NCBI GenBank assembly: GCA_025354845.1
Contig: JANXMD010000602.1
Span: 1-8,562 of the forward strand
Length of the DNA stretch: 8,562 bases
From: Verrucomicrobiota bacterium
Lineage (GTDB): Bacteria; Verrucomicrobiota; Verrucomicrobiia; Limisphaerales; UBA9464
Reading direction: 5' to 3'
The notes beneath the pieces are model-generated. The model had not been told where the DNA came from. It saw nothing but the letters and a program-made list of their open reading frames with translations, and searched no databases. Each line of letters starts with the position of its first letter. Position 1 is the first letter of the stretch. Made by a program: the position numbers and the translations under genes. This document shows positions 1 to 7,904 of this stretch, piece by piece.

Positions 1-1
1 C

Positions 2-46
2 GATCGGTTGCTGCAGAAATACCGCGGCCACATTCGTCATTTGTAA
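2..46 (+). CDS. Possible C-terminal end of an upstream gene
   Basis: Frame 2 reads DRLLQKYRGHIRHL and then stops at TAA (44-46). The peptide is basic and leucine-rich and looks like an ordinary protein tail. The other two forward frames read less naturally. Fourteen residues are too few to name a family. dnaG often precedes rpoD in bacteria, so a primase tail is possible, but nothing here proves it. The gap to rpoD is about 170 bases and contains its own promoter candidate, so the two genes need not be cotranscribed. Confidence 0.3.
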   Translation, partial: DRLLQKYRGHIRHL

Positions 47-146
47 GGTGGTTTTGCGGTGAGGAACCGTGGGCCGCGTCGGGAAGGATTTGAGGAAAGC
101 GAGCAAATCTCTGAGTTTACCAGCCTAAATGGTCCTACTCCGTTCC

Positions 147-175
147 TTGACTTGACCCCCAGTCGTTTCGATAGT
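147..175 (+). promoter_or_regulatory. Sigma-70 type promoter candidate for rpoD
   Basis: TTGACT (147-152) matches the -35 consensus at five of six positions. It is followed by a 17-base spacer and GATAGT (170-175), which matches the -10 consensus at four of six. Transcription would begin near 182, leaving a leader of about 34 bases before the rpoD ATG. A second, overlapping TTGACC lies five bases downstream. The spacing is optimal and no better candidate was seen between 47 and 215. This is a consensus match by eye, not a mapped start. Confidence 0.5.
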
Positions 176-215
176 GCCCCGCTCGTGACCGGTCCGGGAA
201 TCCCGGCCCTTCCCT

Positions 216-2279
<2,064 letters not shown>

Positions 2280-2300
2280 GTTGCTTTAGTTAATTTTCAA

Positions 2301-2326
2301 GAGCCCCGCTTCGGTGGGGTTTTTTG
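2301..2326 (+). terminator. Rho-independent terminator of rpoD
   Basis: Twenty-four bases after the rpoD stop, CCCCGC (2304-2309) pairs with GTGGGG (2314-2319) around a TTCG tetraloop. There are five Watson-Crick pairs and one G-U pair. Six T residues follow directly (2320-2325), then GTTT. The stable cUUCGg loop plus U-tract is a classic intrinsic terminator. Confidence 0.92.
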
Positions 2327-2363
2327 TTTCTACATTTGGTAGGGTAAACCTCCCGGTGAGCCG

Positions 2364-2408
2364 AGTGGGTGGGCGGGTTTCACCTTGACGCGTGGTGTCC
2401 CACCCGCT
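2364..2408. repeat. Inverted repeat, 10-base arms, nested inner stem
   Basis: AGTGGGTGGG (2364-2373) can pair with CCCACCCGCT (2399-2408), with one G-T pair. Inside the loop, CACC (2381-2384) can pair with GGTG (2394-2397). There is no T-tract after the outer stem, so it does not look like a terminator. It may be part of a dispersed repeat or chance pairing in GC-rich DNA. Confidence 0.4.
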
Positions 2409-2454
2409 GGGAAAACACACCTCGGCACGGTGCGGCCTGCACACGTAGCAGCCC

Positions 2455-2522
2455 GTTCGGAGTTCCGCCTTCAGGCGGCGCAGGGCGGCGAATGCAGACC
2501 GTCTGAAGACGGGACTCCGAAC
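2455..2522. repeat. REP/BIME-like element: two inverted palindromic units
   Basis: Two 24-base arms (2455-2478 and 2499-2522) are inverted copies that match at 21 of 24 positions and flank a 20-base centre. The outer ends are GTTCGGAGT on the left and ACTCCGAAC on the right. Each arm contains its own 14-base hairpin: CCGCCTTCAGGCGG (2465-2478) and CCGTCTGAAGACGG (2499-2512). The hairpins differ by a C-G pair in one and a T-A pair in the other, so pairing is kept. This is the form of paired REP units. Membership in a genome-wide repeat family is inferred, because only one copy is in view. Confidence 0.7.
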
Positions 2523-2667
2523 AGGCGGGACCGTCAAAAGGTGCGATGCCCGACCTTGTCACAAACGTCCCACCAGCCACCTGCGCACCACGCTCGATAG
2601 GCTATGGCCTTTGCACCTCGGTTGTTTGCCCTGCCTTCCTATCGCATTGGAATTCTCTCGCCGGCAG

Positions 2668-2691
2668 GATGCCAGCGCTCCTGGTGGCATC
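2668..2691. repeat. Short inverted repeat upstream of the HEAT-repeat gene
   Basis: GATGCCA (2668-2674) and TGGCATC (2685-2691) are perfect inverted copies around a 10-base loop. They lie 43 bases before the chosen start of the HEAT-repeat gene. The structure could be a leader hairpin or another dispersed palindrome. There is no T-tract. Confidence 0.4.
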
Positions 2692-2733
2692 TTTGGGATT
2701 GGGTTCCCGCCGTGCGACTGGTTTTCTCGATGG

Positions 2734-3921
2734 ATGATTTCCCGGGCCCGATGGATTGCCGTTGGGATTCTCGTTTTACTGGCGACGCTGGTGGTTGGCG
2801 TTCTCCTGGGCTCTCGTCCGGATTCGAGGGTCGAGGCGCTGCTGTCCGGCGAGTACACGAACGACTCCGCGATCGAAGCCGAGGTGGTGGAGGCGGAAGT
2901 GGCCGCCTGGGGAGACCGCCAATTCCTGAAACTGGCGGAGGCGTTGTCGCGCGAGGTCGGTTTCCGGAAACGGTTTCGTTCCTGGCTGTGGGACCATGTA
3001 CCGCCACTGCGGGATGAGTTGAATCCGATTGCCGGGGCCAGCATGGATCGGCAGGGGCGAATTCTTCGGATTCTGACGGCGGCGGGGACACGGGCCAAGG
3101 TGGCCGAATCCGCGGTGCTCCCGCTCATTTCGGACCCGAATTCGGAATCACTGGATGCGGCCATCCTCGCGCTGGCGCGCCTGCGTGGGGACGGGCCCGC
3201 AGCGGTGCAACTCCAGGTTTCGCGGGTCATCTCGGCGTCCGCCGGGGACCTGCGCCGCATCGCGCCCCTTTGGTGTTCCCAGGTGTCGGAGCCGCCGGCT
3301 GAGCTCATTCCCTTCCTCATTCGGTTGCTCTCGTCGCGGCAGGAACAGGAGCGTGCCGCCGCCGCACGATCGCTCGCCATGTTCGGGTCGCGCGCCTCGG
3401 TGGCGGCGGCTCCGCTGCGCGACATGCTGGCAGATCGCTCGCGCATCGTACGCCCGCGCGCCGCCTTGGCGCTTGGATTGGTGGCGCCGGAATTTGCACG
3501 CGAGGCGGTCGCCGTGATGATGGAACAGCAACGGACCAATTCTTCGTGGACCGGGGACATGGCCCACCGCCTTTACTTCGAGGCAGGGCCCGCCGCAATC
3601 GCCGCCGTCCCGCTCCTGAACGCGGAGTTGTCGCGCCCCACGTCGAAGGTATTCCACGGGGCGGCGGCGGCGGCGTTGTGGCGGATCGACCATCGGGTCA
3701 CTCCGGAGCGCATCGCTGCCTTGGCGTGGGATGCCGAGCACGGTGTGCAACGGAATCAGCTCCGTTCGATCCAAGCGCTCGGGGAAATGGGACCTGCCGC
3801 TAGCGGGGCCGCGTCCGCCTTGGAGCGCTTAACCCACCATCGCCTGGTCCTTATCCGACAGTTCGCCGGTGCCGCCTTGAATCGCGTTTCTAAGGGCGCC
3901 GGATCGACGACCGGGTCGTGA
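2734..3921 (+). CDS. Membrane-anchored HEAT-repeat protein
   Basis: The predicted 395-residue protein starts MISRARWIAVG. One hydrophobic segment (about residues 8-26) follows basic residues, giving a signal-anchor or uncleaved signal peptide, so most of the chain probably lies outside the cytoplasmic membrane. From about residue 120 to 385 there are alanine/leucine-rich helical pairs with HEAT-like signatures. Examples are AAAARSLAMFGSRA (208-221), the helix pair around 240-262, AAAAALWRID (310-319) and SIQALGEMGPAA (345-356). HEAT solenoids are protein-binding scaffolds, and no catalytic motif is visible. The frame is open further upstream to a TTG at 2611. ATG 2734 was preferred because it puts basic residues directly before the hydrophobic helix and because the extra 41 residues lie over a repeat-bearing stretch. 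There is no Shine-Dalgarno sequence and no tight operon partner. The partner and function are unknown. Confidence 0.8.
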   Translation: MISRARWIAVGILVLLATLVVGVLLGSRPDSRVEALLSGEYTNDSAIEAEVVEAEVAAWGDRQFLKLAEALSREVGFRKRFRSWLWDHVPPLRDELNPIAGASMDRQGRILRILTAAGTRAKVAESAVLPLISDPNSESLDAAILALARLRGDGPAAVQLQVSRVISASAGDLRRIAPLWCSQVSEPPAELIPFLIRLLSSRQEQERAAAARSLAMFGSRASVAAAPLRDMLADRSRIVRPRAALALGLVAPEFAREAVAVMMEQQRTNSSWTGDMAHRLYFEAGPAAIAAVPLLNAELSRPTSKVFHGAAAAALWRIDHRVTPERIAALAWDAEHGVQRNQLRSIQALGEMGPAASGAASALERLTHHRLVLIRQFAGAALNRVSKGAGSTTGS

Positions 3922-3924
3922 GCT

Positions 3925-3940
3925 GAGTTCCGTCTGAAGG
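3925..3940. repeat. Possible degenerate single REP unit
   Basis: GAGTTCCGTCTGAAGG begins four bases after the HEAT-gene stop. Its first eight bases equal part of the left arm of the 2455-2522 element, and the next seven (TCTGAAG) equal the hairpin top of the right arm. The second half of the hairpin is not preserved. It may be a decayed copy of the same repeat, but the match is short. Confidence 0.35.
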
Positions 3941-4029
3941 GAGCAAACCGGTCTCTCAGGATTTTTGAAACACTCGGGGCAACGCGGATTTTCGTTTTGC
4001 AGCGGGCGAATTTCGTTTAGCGGTGCTTT

Positions 4030-5100
4030 GTGCGTTCTGAATCGCTGCAGTTTCTAGAAACCCTCGTTAACACTCCAAGCCCGTCCGGCCACGAAACCCG
4101 CGGCCAGCGCGTGTGGCTCGACTACGTCGCTGAGTTTGCGTCGGAAACCTACTCCGACGCCTACGGCAATTGCGTTGCGGTCGCCAACAAGGGCGGGTCG
4201 CCGCGCGTCATGCTGGCGGCCCATGCCGATGAAATCGCCATGGTGGTGAACTACGTCGCCAGCGACGGCTTCATCCATGTCCGACGGTTGGGTGGCGTCG
4301 ATCCTGCCATCACCAAGGCGCAGCGTGTCACCATCCACACCCGGGGTGGTCCGGTACTGGCGGTCGTCGGCAATGTCGCCCCGCACCTGACCAAGGGCGA
4401 TGGCGACCAGAAGGCGCCGAAAATCCACGACCTGTTCCTCGACATCGGCGTTTCCAGCCGGGAGGAGGCGATGCGGTTGGTGCGGATTGGGGATCCGATC
4501 ACGCTGAACGACCGCTTTGAAACCCTCCGCGGTGACCTCGCCGTGGCGCGGGCCTTCGACAACCGGATCGGTACCTGGGCGGTCGCGGAAACGTTGCGGC
4601 TTCTCAAATCGTATCCGGGCGGATTCCCCGCCGAGGTGAACGCGGTGTCGAACATCCAGGAAGAAGTCGGCCTGCTGGGAGCCCGCCAGATCGCGTACTC
4701 CCTCAAGCCGGACATTGCCCTCGTGGTCGATGTGACCCACGCCACGGACTATCCTACCGTGGACCAGCGGCAACACGGAGACATCCGACTGGGTGCCGGA
4801 CCCACACTCACGCATGGCGGATGCAATCACCCGGCGATCGTGGCGCGCCTCGAGGAGGTGGCAGCGGCACGGGGCATTCCGTTGCAGCACGAGGCGATGA
4901 GCGCCAGCAGTGGCACCGACACCGATGTCATCTTCTGGACGCGCGGCGGCATCCCCAGTGCCCTGATCAGTCTTCCCGACCGCTACATGCACTCCCCGGT
5001 CGAGATGATCTCGCTCAAGGACCTGGAGAAGATTCCCCAACTGATGGCGGAATTCGTGGTCAGCCTCACCGTTGGCGAACAGTTCAAGGTCAAGATCTGA
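4030..5100 (+). CDS. M42 family metallo-aminopeptidase
   Basis: This is a cytosolic peptidase of family M42 (glutamyl aminopeptidase/TET type), which trims residues from the N-termini of peptides using two metal ions and usually forms a dodecameric cage. At 356 residues it has the normal family length. All the expected residues are visible: His65 in AAHADE, bridging Asp177 in AFDNRIG, catalytic Glu211 and ligand Glu212 in QEEVGLLGA, Asp234 in VVDVTHATD, and His321 in RYMHSPVEM. The start is GTG 4030. An in-frame TAG at 4018-4020 with no other start after it fixes this choice, and the N-terminus (SLQFLETLVNTPSPSGHE) fits the family. No Shine-Dalgarno sequence is visible. The gene ends 37 bases from the convergent folB. 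Substrate preference cannot be read from the sequence; databases often call such proteins FrvX or endoglucanase M. Confidence 0.93.
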   Translation: MRSESLQFLETLVNTPSPSGHETRGQRVWLDYVAEFASETYSDAYGNCVAVANKGGSPRVMLAAHADEIAMVVNYVASDGFIHVRRLGGVDPAITKAQRVTIHTRGGPVLAVVGNVAPHLTKGDGDQKAPKIHDLFLDIGVSSREEAMRLVRIGDPITLNDRFETLRGDLAVARAFDNRIGTWAVAETLRLLKSYPGGFPAEVNAVSNIQEEVGLLGARQIAYSLKPDIALVVDVTHATDYPTVDQRQHGDIRLGAGPTLTHGGCNHPAIVARLEEVAAARGIPLQHEAMSASSGTDTDVIFWTRGGIPSALISLPDRYMHSPVEMISLKDLEKIPQLMAEFVVSLTVGEQFKVKI

Positions 5101-5105
5101 TCCGG

Positions 5106-5126
5106 CGCGCCGCGGCCAGCGGCGCG
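5106..5126. terminator. GC hairpin at the convergent M42/folB junction
   Basis: CGCGCCGC (5106-5113) and GCGGCGCG (5119-5126) form a perfect 8-pair stem around a GGCCA loop. It sits in the 37-base gap between the stop codons of two convergent genes, where a shared bidirectional terminator would be expected. No T-tract follows on either strand. Its action as an intrinsic terminator is therefore uncertain, and it may instead be an mRNA 3'-end stabiliser. Confidence 0.55.
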
Positions 5127-5137
5127 ATGTCGCAGAG

Positions 5138-5485
5138 TCAGGCCCTCCGTTCCACCCGGACGGCCACGTGACGCGTCTCAGGCAGGATGAACTTGCGCAC
5201 CTCGACGCGCACGGCGAGGGGCTTGAATTCCCGCAGCACCAGCTCGGCAATGTCCACCGCCAGGCGCTCAATGAGCTTCCAACTGCGATCCTCGCCGAAG
5301 GTCAGCAAGCGGCGCGTCACGCTGAAATAGTTGATGGTGGCCTCGATGTCGTCCGTGGGGGCGCAACGGCTGAAGTCGGTATCGAGCTCGAGGGAGATCA
5401 GCAGCCGCTGTGGTTGCGCCCGTTCGGCATCGGGCACTCCGACGTGATAATGAACCTCCAGCTCGCGGATGACGATGGTGTCCAT
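5138..5485 (-). CDS. folB: Dihydroneopterin aldolase FolB
   Basis: FolB converts 7,8-dihydroneopterin to 6-hydroxymethyl-7,8-dihydropterin plus glycolaldehyde in tetrahydrofolate synthesis, in the cytosol. The 115-residue product has the usual family length. The family active-site pattern is present: Glu21 in VPDAERAQPQ, Tyr53 in TINYFSVTRR, the pterin-anchoring Glu73 in KLIERLAVDIA, and Lys98 in VEVRKFILPE, although the proline that often follows this lysine is Phe. The start MDTIVIRELEVHYHVG is typical. The frame stays open upstream, but the added residues would run back over the preceding gene in another frame. The ATG lies two bases after the TAA of the HAD-Nudix gene (TAACCATG), so translational coupling is likely. 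FolB paralogues such as FolX act on related pterins. The conserved residues favour FolB, but epimerase activity cannot be excluded. Confidence 0.9.
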   Translation of the reverse strand: MDTIVIRELEVHYHVGVPDAERAQPQRLLISLELDTDFSRCAPTDDIEATINYFSVTRRLLTFGEDRSWKLIERLAVDIAELVLREFKPLAVRVEVRKFILPETRHVAVRVERRA

Positions 5486-5487
5486 GG

Positions 5488-6579
5488 TTACGGGTTGGTC
5501 GGATGGGGTCGCGCTGGCGAATGCACCGCTTCCAGGAGGCGCCGCGTGGGTTGATTCAAATCGAGAGCGAAGGCGGCATCGACCGGCAGCCAGCGGAAGT
5601 CCTGGGCCTCGTCGTTGAGTCGAACGTCCTGAGCCCCGCGTGCGACACAGGTGTAGTTCAGGAGAAGGAAATGCGCGGGTCGGTAGAACTCCGGCGGTTC
5701 GATGGCGTCCTGAACCAAGATGAAACGGATGTCCTCGATGTGGAGGCCGGTCTCCTCCATCAATTCCCGCCGGAGTGCGTCCTCGCTGGTTTCGCCCCAC
5801 TCAATCTTGCCGCCGGGAATTCCCCAGAGGCCTGACCACTTCCGGGTACGTACCATCAGCACGTCTCCGGCATCATTGAAGATGAGGGCGCCGACCGTGG
5901 CCACCGGCCTGCGGGACGCCCTTCGCTCGGAGCCTGGATCCGCATTCAAGCGGTGACCGTTTTCCACCAAGCGGGCCCTAAGCTCGCCGAGATGCTCCAC
6001 GATCACCGTGGGGGAGGCGGCGCGAAGCTGGGGCAGGGAATTGTAGCCAGTCAGCACGGCGACGCTGCGAATGCCCCCATGACGAGCTGCTTCGACGTCG
6101 TGTTCCATATCGCCGATAAACACGGTCTCCGCCGGGTCGAGCTGGTTTTCCAAAAGGACGGTCGCGATGTGGGCGCGCTTGTCCTCGACGCCGGTGTAGA
6201 TGCGGTCCAGGAACCCGCCCAATCCGGTTGCCTCCGCCTGGCGGTCGTAGTGCATGGGATGCACTGTGCTCAGCAGGAAGGTGCGGTATCCGCTCTGCCG
6301 GCAGAAGCTGAGGAATTCGCGCGCGTGGGGCAGGGCGACTACGGTGTCCTGACATTCGCGGAACCGGGCATGAAACCAGAGTTCGAGCTCCGCCAGCGGC
6401 ACGTCGGGGACGAATTTGTCGTAGAAATGGCGATACGGCAGGCGGAACTCCGAGCGGAACTCCTCGAGGGTCAGCGGCGTGACGCCGGCCTGGCGGAACA
6501 CGTGGTTGCTCGCCTCCCAAACGGCGGGTAGGTCATCCACCAGCGTTCCCGACCAATCGAAGATCACGTTCCGGATCAT
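5488..6579 (-). CDS. HAD-superfamily phosphatase-Nudix hydrolase fusion
   Basis: One 363-residue chain joins two hydrolases. Residues 1-202 form a HAD domain of the phosphoglycolate-phosphatase type. Motif I is FDWSGTL with nucleophile Asp8, a helical cap spans about 15-80, motif II is Ser104/Thr105, motif III is Lys134, and motif IV is GDMEHD (Asp157, Asp161). Ser10 stands where most HAD phosphatases carry the second catalytic Asp. After a polar linker (about 203-225), residues 226-350 form a Nudix domain. It has a perfect Nudix box from Gly257 to Leu279 (G-x5-E-x7-REL-x-EE-x-G-L), which cleaves nucleoside-diphosphate-type bonds using Mg2+. The gene is the first of a tight pair with folB. 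I infer that the Nudix half may cut dihydroneopterin triphosphate and the HAD half the monophosphate, feeding FolB. General nucleotide house-cleaning is the main alternative. ATG 6577-6579 gives a normal HAD N-terminus. Confidence 0.9.
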   Translation of the reverse strand: MIRNVIFDWSGTLVDDLPAVWEASNHVFRQAGVTPLTLEEFRSEFRLPYRHFYDKFVPDVPLAELELWFHARFRECQDTVVALPHAREFLSFCRQSGYRTFLLSTVHPMHYDRQAEATGLGGFLDRIYTGVEDKRAHIATVLLENQLDPAETVFIGDMEHDVEAARHGGIRSVAVLTGYNSLPQLRAASPTVIVEHLGELRARLVENGHRLNADPGSERRASRRPVATVGALIFNDAGDVLMVRTRKWSGLWGIPGGKIEWGETSEDALRRELMEETGLHIEDIRFILVQDAIEPPEFYRPAHFLLLNYTCVARGAQDVRLNDEAQDFRWLPVDAAFALDLNQPTRRLLEAVHSPARPHPTNP

Positions 6580-6607
6580 GCGCGGGGCGCAACCTAGCGC
6601 CCCGCGC
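6580..6607 (-). promoter_or_regulatory. Leader hairpin abutting the HAD-Nudix start codon
   Basis: Read on the coding strand, GCGCGGGGCGC, a six-base loop (TAGGTT) and GCGCCCCGCGC form a perfect 11-pair, all G-C stem. The last stem base is immediately before the ATG at 6579. There is no Shine-Dalgarno sequence. In mRNA this stem would block the ribosome landing zone and could hold down translation of the whole HAD-Nudix/folB unit. Alternatively it marks the end of an upstream transcript. It lacks the T-tract of a terminator. Confidence 0.6.
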
Positions 6608-6655
6608 CGACGGCGTGGAACCCGAATTGTCTAAAATCCCGGGACTCGGAGCTCT

Positions 6656-6762
6656 AACCACAATGGACACAGATAAACACAGATGCAGAAGGAAATCGGG
6701 ATTGAGAATTTGGGATGCTAATCGGCTGGTCGGTATCTTTGTTTATCTGTGTCGCTGTGGTT
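6656..6762. repeat. Imperfect long inverted repeat with ACACAGATAAACA core
   Basis: The left arm (6656-6679) and the inverted right arm (6740-6762) share AACCACA, then a 3- or 2-base difference, then GACACAGATAAACA. Weaker matching (AGAT) continues inward, leaving a loop of roughly 50 bases. It is locally AT-rich and unlike the surrounding coding DNA. It lies between two genes of the same strand, so it may end the exported-protein transcript or carry signals for the next one. Repeats with this ACACAGAT-like wording are, to my recollection, common in Verrucomicrobiota intergenic DNA. No transposase or target duplication is visible. Confidence 0.7.
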
Positions 6763-6790
6763 CACGGTTTTCAAGCTGCCCGGTTTTGGT

Positions 6791-7876
6791 TTAGGGCTGC
6801 ACAGCCGCGACGCGGGCCTGGGTGGTCACGATCACCTTGCGGGTGAATTCCTCGACGGTCATCCGGCCGGCGGCGAAGGCGTCGATGTCGCCCTTCTTTG
6901 CCGAGAGAGTGAGCTGCTGGGTGCGACGGCCGCCGTTGAGGTCCCAGACTTGCATTCCCTTGTCGTCCTTCACGTAGCCGACGACTTTGGTCGTGGCGCT
7001 CGCTCCTCCGTTGAGGTGCACCGCGGCGTGCGTGACGGCCGTTCCACGTCCCGAGACGATGATCGTGACCCGTTCTGCGCCCTCGTGAAGGAACTTCAGG
7101 TTGGACGCATGGCGTAGGGACTCAATGAGCCGCTTGCGCAACGCAGCGACGCGGTCGGCGTCGAAGGGGGGCGCGGTGACGCCGTCGGATTCGTCCTCCG
7201 CCTGATGGTCGTCGCTGGCAGTCCCGGATAGTTCCCGTCGTGTTCGTTCCCAGGTGGCGTCCTTGTCGGCGGTCGCCGGAACCTTCTTCTCGGCGGCCTT
7301 GGCCACTTCCACCAGTGGGAAGTCCACCGACACCTGGAACAAAGCCCCGTAGCCGTCCAGGGCCATGGCGTCCAGATCGGTGCCGGCATTGAAGTCCAGG
7401 CCAACAAGCCGGAACCGGAAGGAACCGTGGCCGGAGGCTTCGGGATCGGCGGCCTTGGTGAGGATGCGCGACATGATGGCCAGCTGCTCCCGGGTCTCGT
7501 TGAGCTGCTCCTCGGTGGCATCGGGGCGGGGGACGACCAGCGTTCGGAGGCTGGAGGCTCCCTGGAAGCTCAGATGGGCACGGTTGACTTCGCGACGGGC
7601 GGAGCCAAAGGCCTGAGCCACCGTGGCTCCGGCGCGAGCGAGCTCGCGGTGAATGCGCTCGGCTCCGGACTGGACCGGATCCTCGACCGAACTGCCCCCT
7701 TCGGCTGCCGCTGCGAGGATTGCCTTGTCGCGGCCGACGCCGTTGTTTTCGGTGGCTTGGGCGGCACATCGGTCGGTGCCGAGGTTCAGCAGGTTGAGCA
7801 GAACTCCGAGGGCGACGGGATGCCAGCCGGGGCGACTTAGGAGTGGGAGGGTGAGGGTTGAGGGAACGGGTTTCAT
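6791..7876 (-). CDS. Exported protein of unknown function next to an anti-sigma factor
   Basis: I do not recognise the family. From MKPVPSTLTL the product has 361 residues. It begins with a signal peptide: a hydrophobic core at about 20-33 and a likely cut after CAAQA near residue 41. No lipobox is seen. The mature part has a charged helical segment (about 65-145), a beta-like stretch (152-190, FRFRLVGLDFNAGTDLDAM), an acidic linker (about 200-240) and a C-terminal domain with VTIIVSGRGTAVTHAAVHL (270-288) and VVGYVKDDKGMQVWDLNGG (298-316). The last 40 residues look helical (DAFAAGRMTVEEFTRKV). The frame continues open to 8071, but those residues overlap the upstream gene and read as junk, so ATG 7876 is preferred. 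It lies 28 bases after the stop of the anti-sigma-like gene, so cotranscription is likely. A role in the same envelope response is inferred. Confidence 0.8.
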   Translation of the reverse strand: MKPVPSTLTLPLLSRPGWHPVALGVLLNLLNLGTDRCAAQATENNGVGRDKAILAAAAEGGSSVEDPVQSGAERIHRELARAGATVAQAFGSARREVNRAHLSFQGASSLRTLVVPRPDATEEQLNETREQLAIMSRILTKAADPEASGHGSFRFRLVGLDFNAGTDLDAMALDGYGALFQVSVDFPLVEVAKAAEKKVPATADKDATWERTRRELSGTASDDHQAEDESDGVTAPPFDADRVAALRKRLIESLRHASNLKFLHEGAERVTIIVSGRGTAVTHAAVHLNGGASATTKVVGYVKDDKGMQVWDLNGGRRTQQLTLSAKKGDIDAFAAGRMTVEEFTRKVIVTTQARVAAVQP

Positions 7877-7904
7877 GGAATGCAGGGGACGACGGACGCT
7901 GCGG

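Larger units (their letters stand above)
2330..2733. other. Repeat-rich intergenic region between rpoD and the HEAT-repeat gene
   Basis: About 400 bases follow the rpoD terminator without a convincing gene. Short open frames exist on both strands, but their translations are low-complexity or arginine-rich and show no domain. The stretch holds three inverted-repeat structures, annotated separately (2364-2408, 2455-2522, 2668-2691). No good promoter for the downstream gene was found. The 2523-2660 part has only small 5-base inverted matches and no clear signal. Confidence 0.7.

Noticed and set aside
194..206. Palindrome CCGGGAATCCCGG just before rpoD
   Set aside because: It is only a short palindrome in GC-rich DNA with a one-base centre. 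It could be an operator in the leader but has no further support.
2611..2733. TTG start giving a 41-residue longer HEAT-repeat protein
   Set aside because: The extra residues do not resemble a signal peptide, lie over an inverted repeat, and push the membrane helix away from the N-terminus.
2559..3560. 333-residue minus-strand frame over the HEAT-repeat gene
   Set aside because: It is a Ser/Arg/Ala-rich shadow. The forward frame has a membrane helix and HEAT-like periodicity.
3965..3993. TTGAAA followed 17 bases later by ATTTTC as a promoter for the M42 gene
   Set aside because: The -10 match is poor; no confident promoter could be called in this gap.
4054..5271. 405-residue minus-strand frame across the M42 gene
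   Set aside because: It overlaps a gene with all catalytic residues and runs into folB in another frame. Its translation shows no domain.
5953..6531. 192-residue forward frame over the HAD domain
   Set aside because: It lies opposite conserved HAD motifs and has no recognisable motifs itself.
5488..6579. Phosphonatase (PhnX) identity for the HAD domain because motif I lacks the second Asp
   Set aside because: The cap lacks the expected lysine signature, position +2 is Ser rather than Ala, and no phosphonate genes are nearby.
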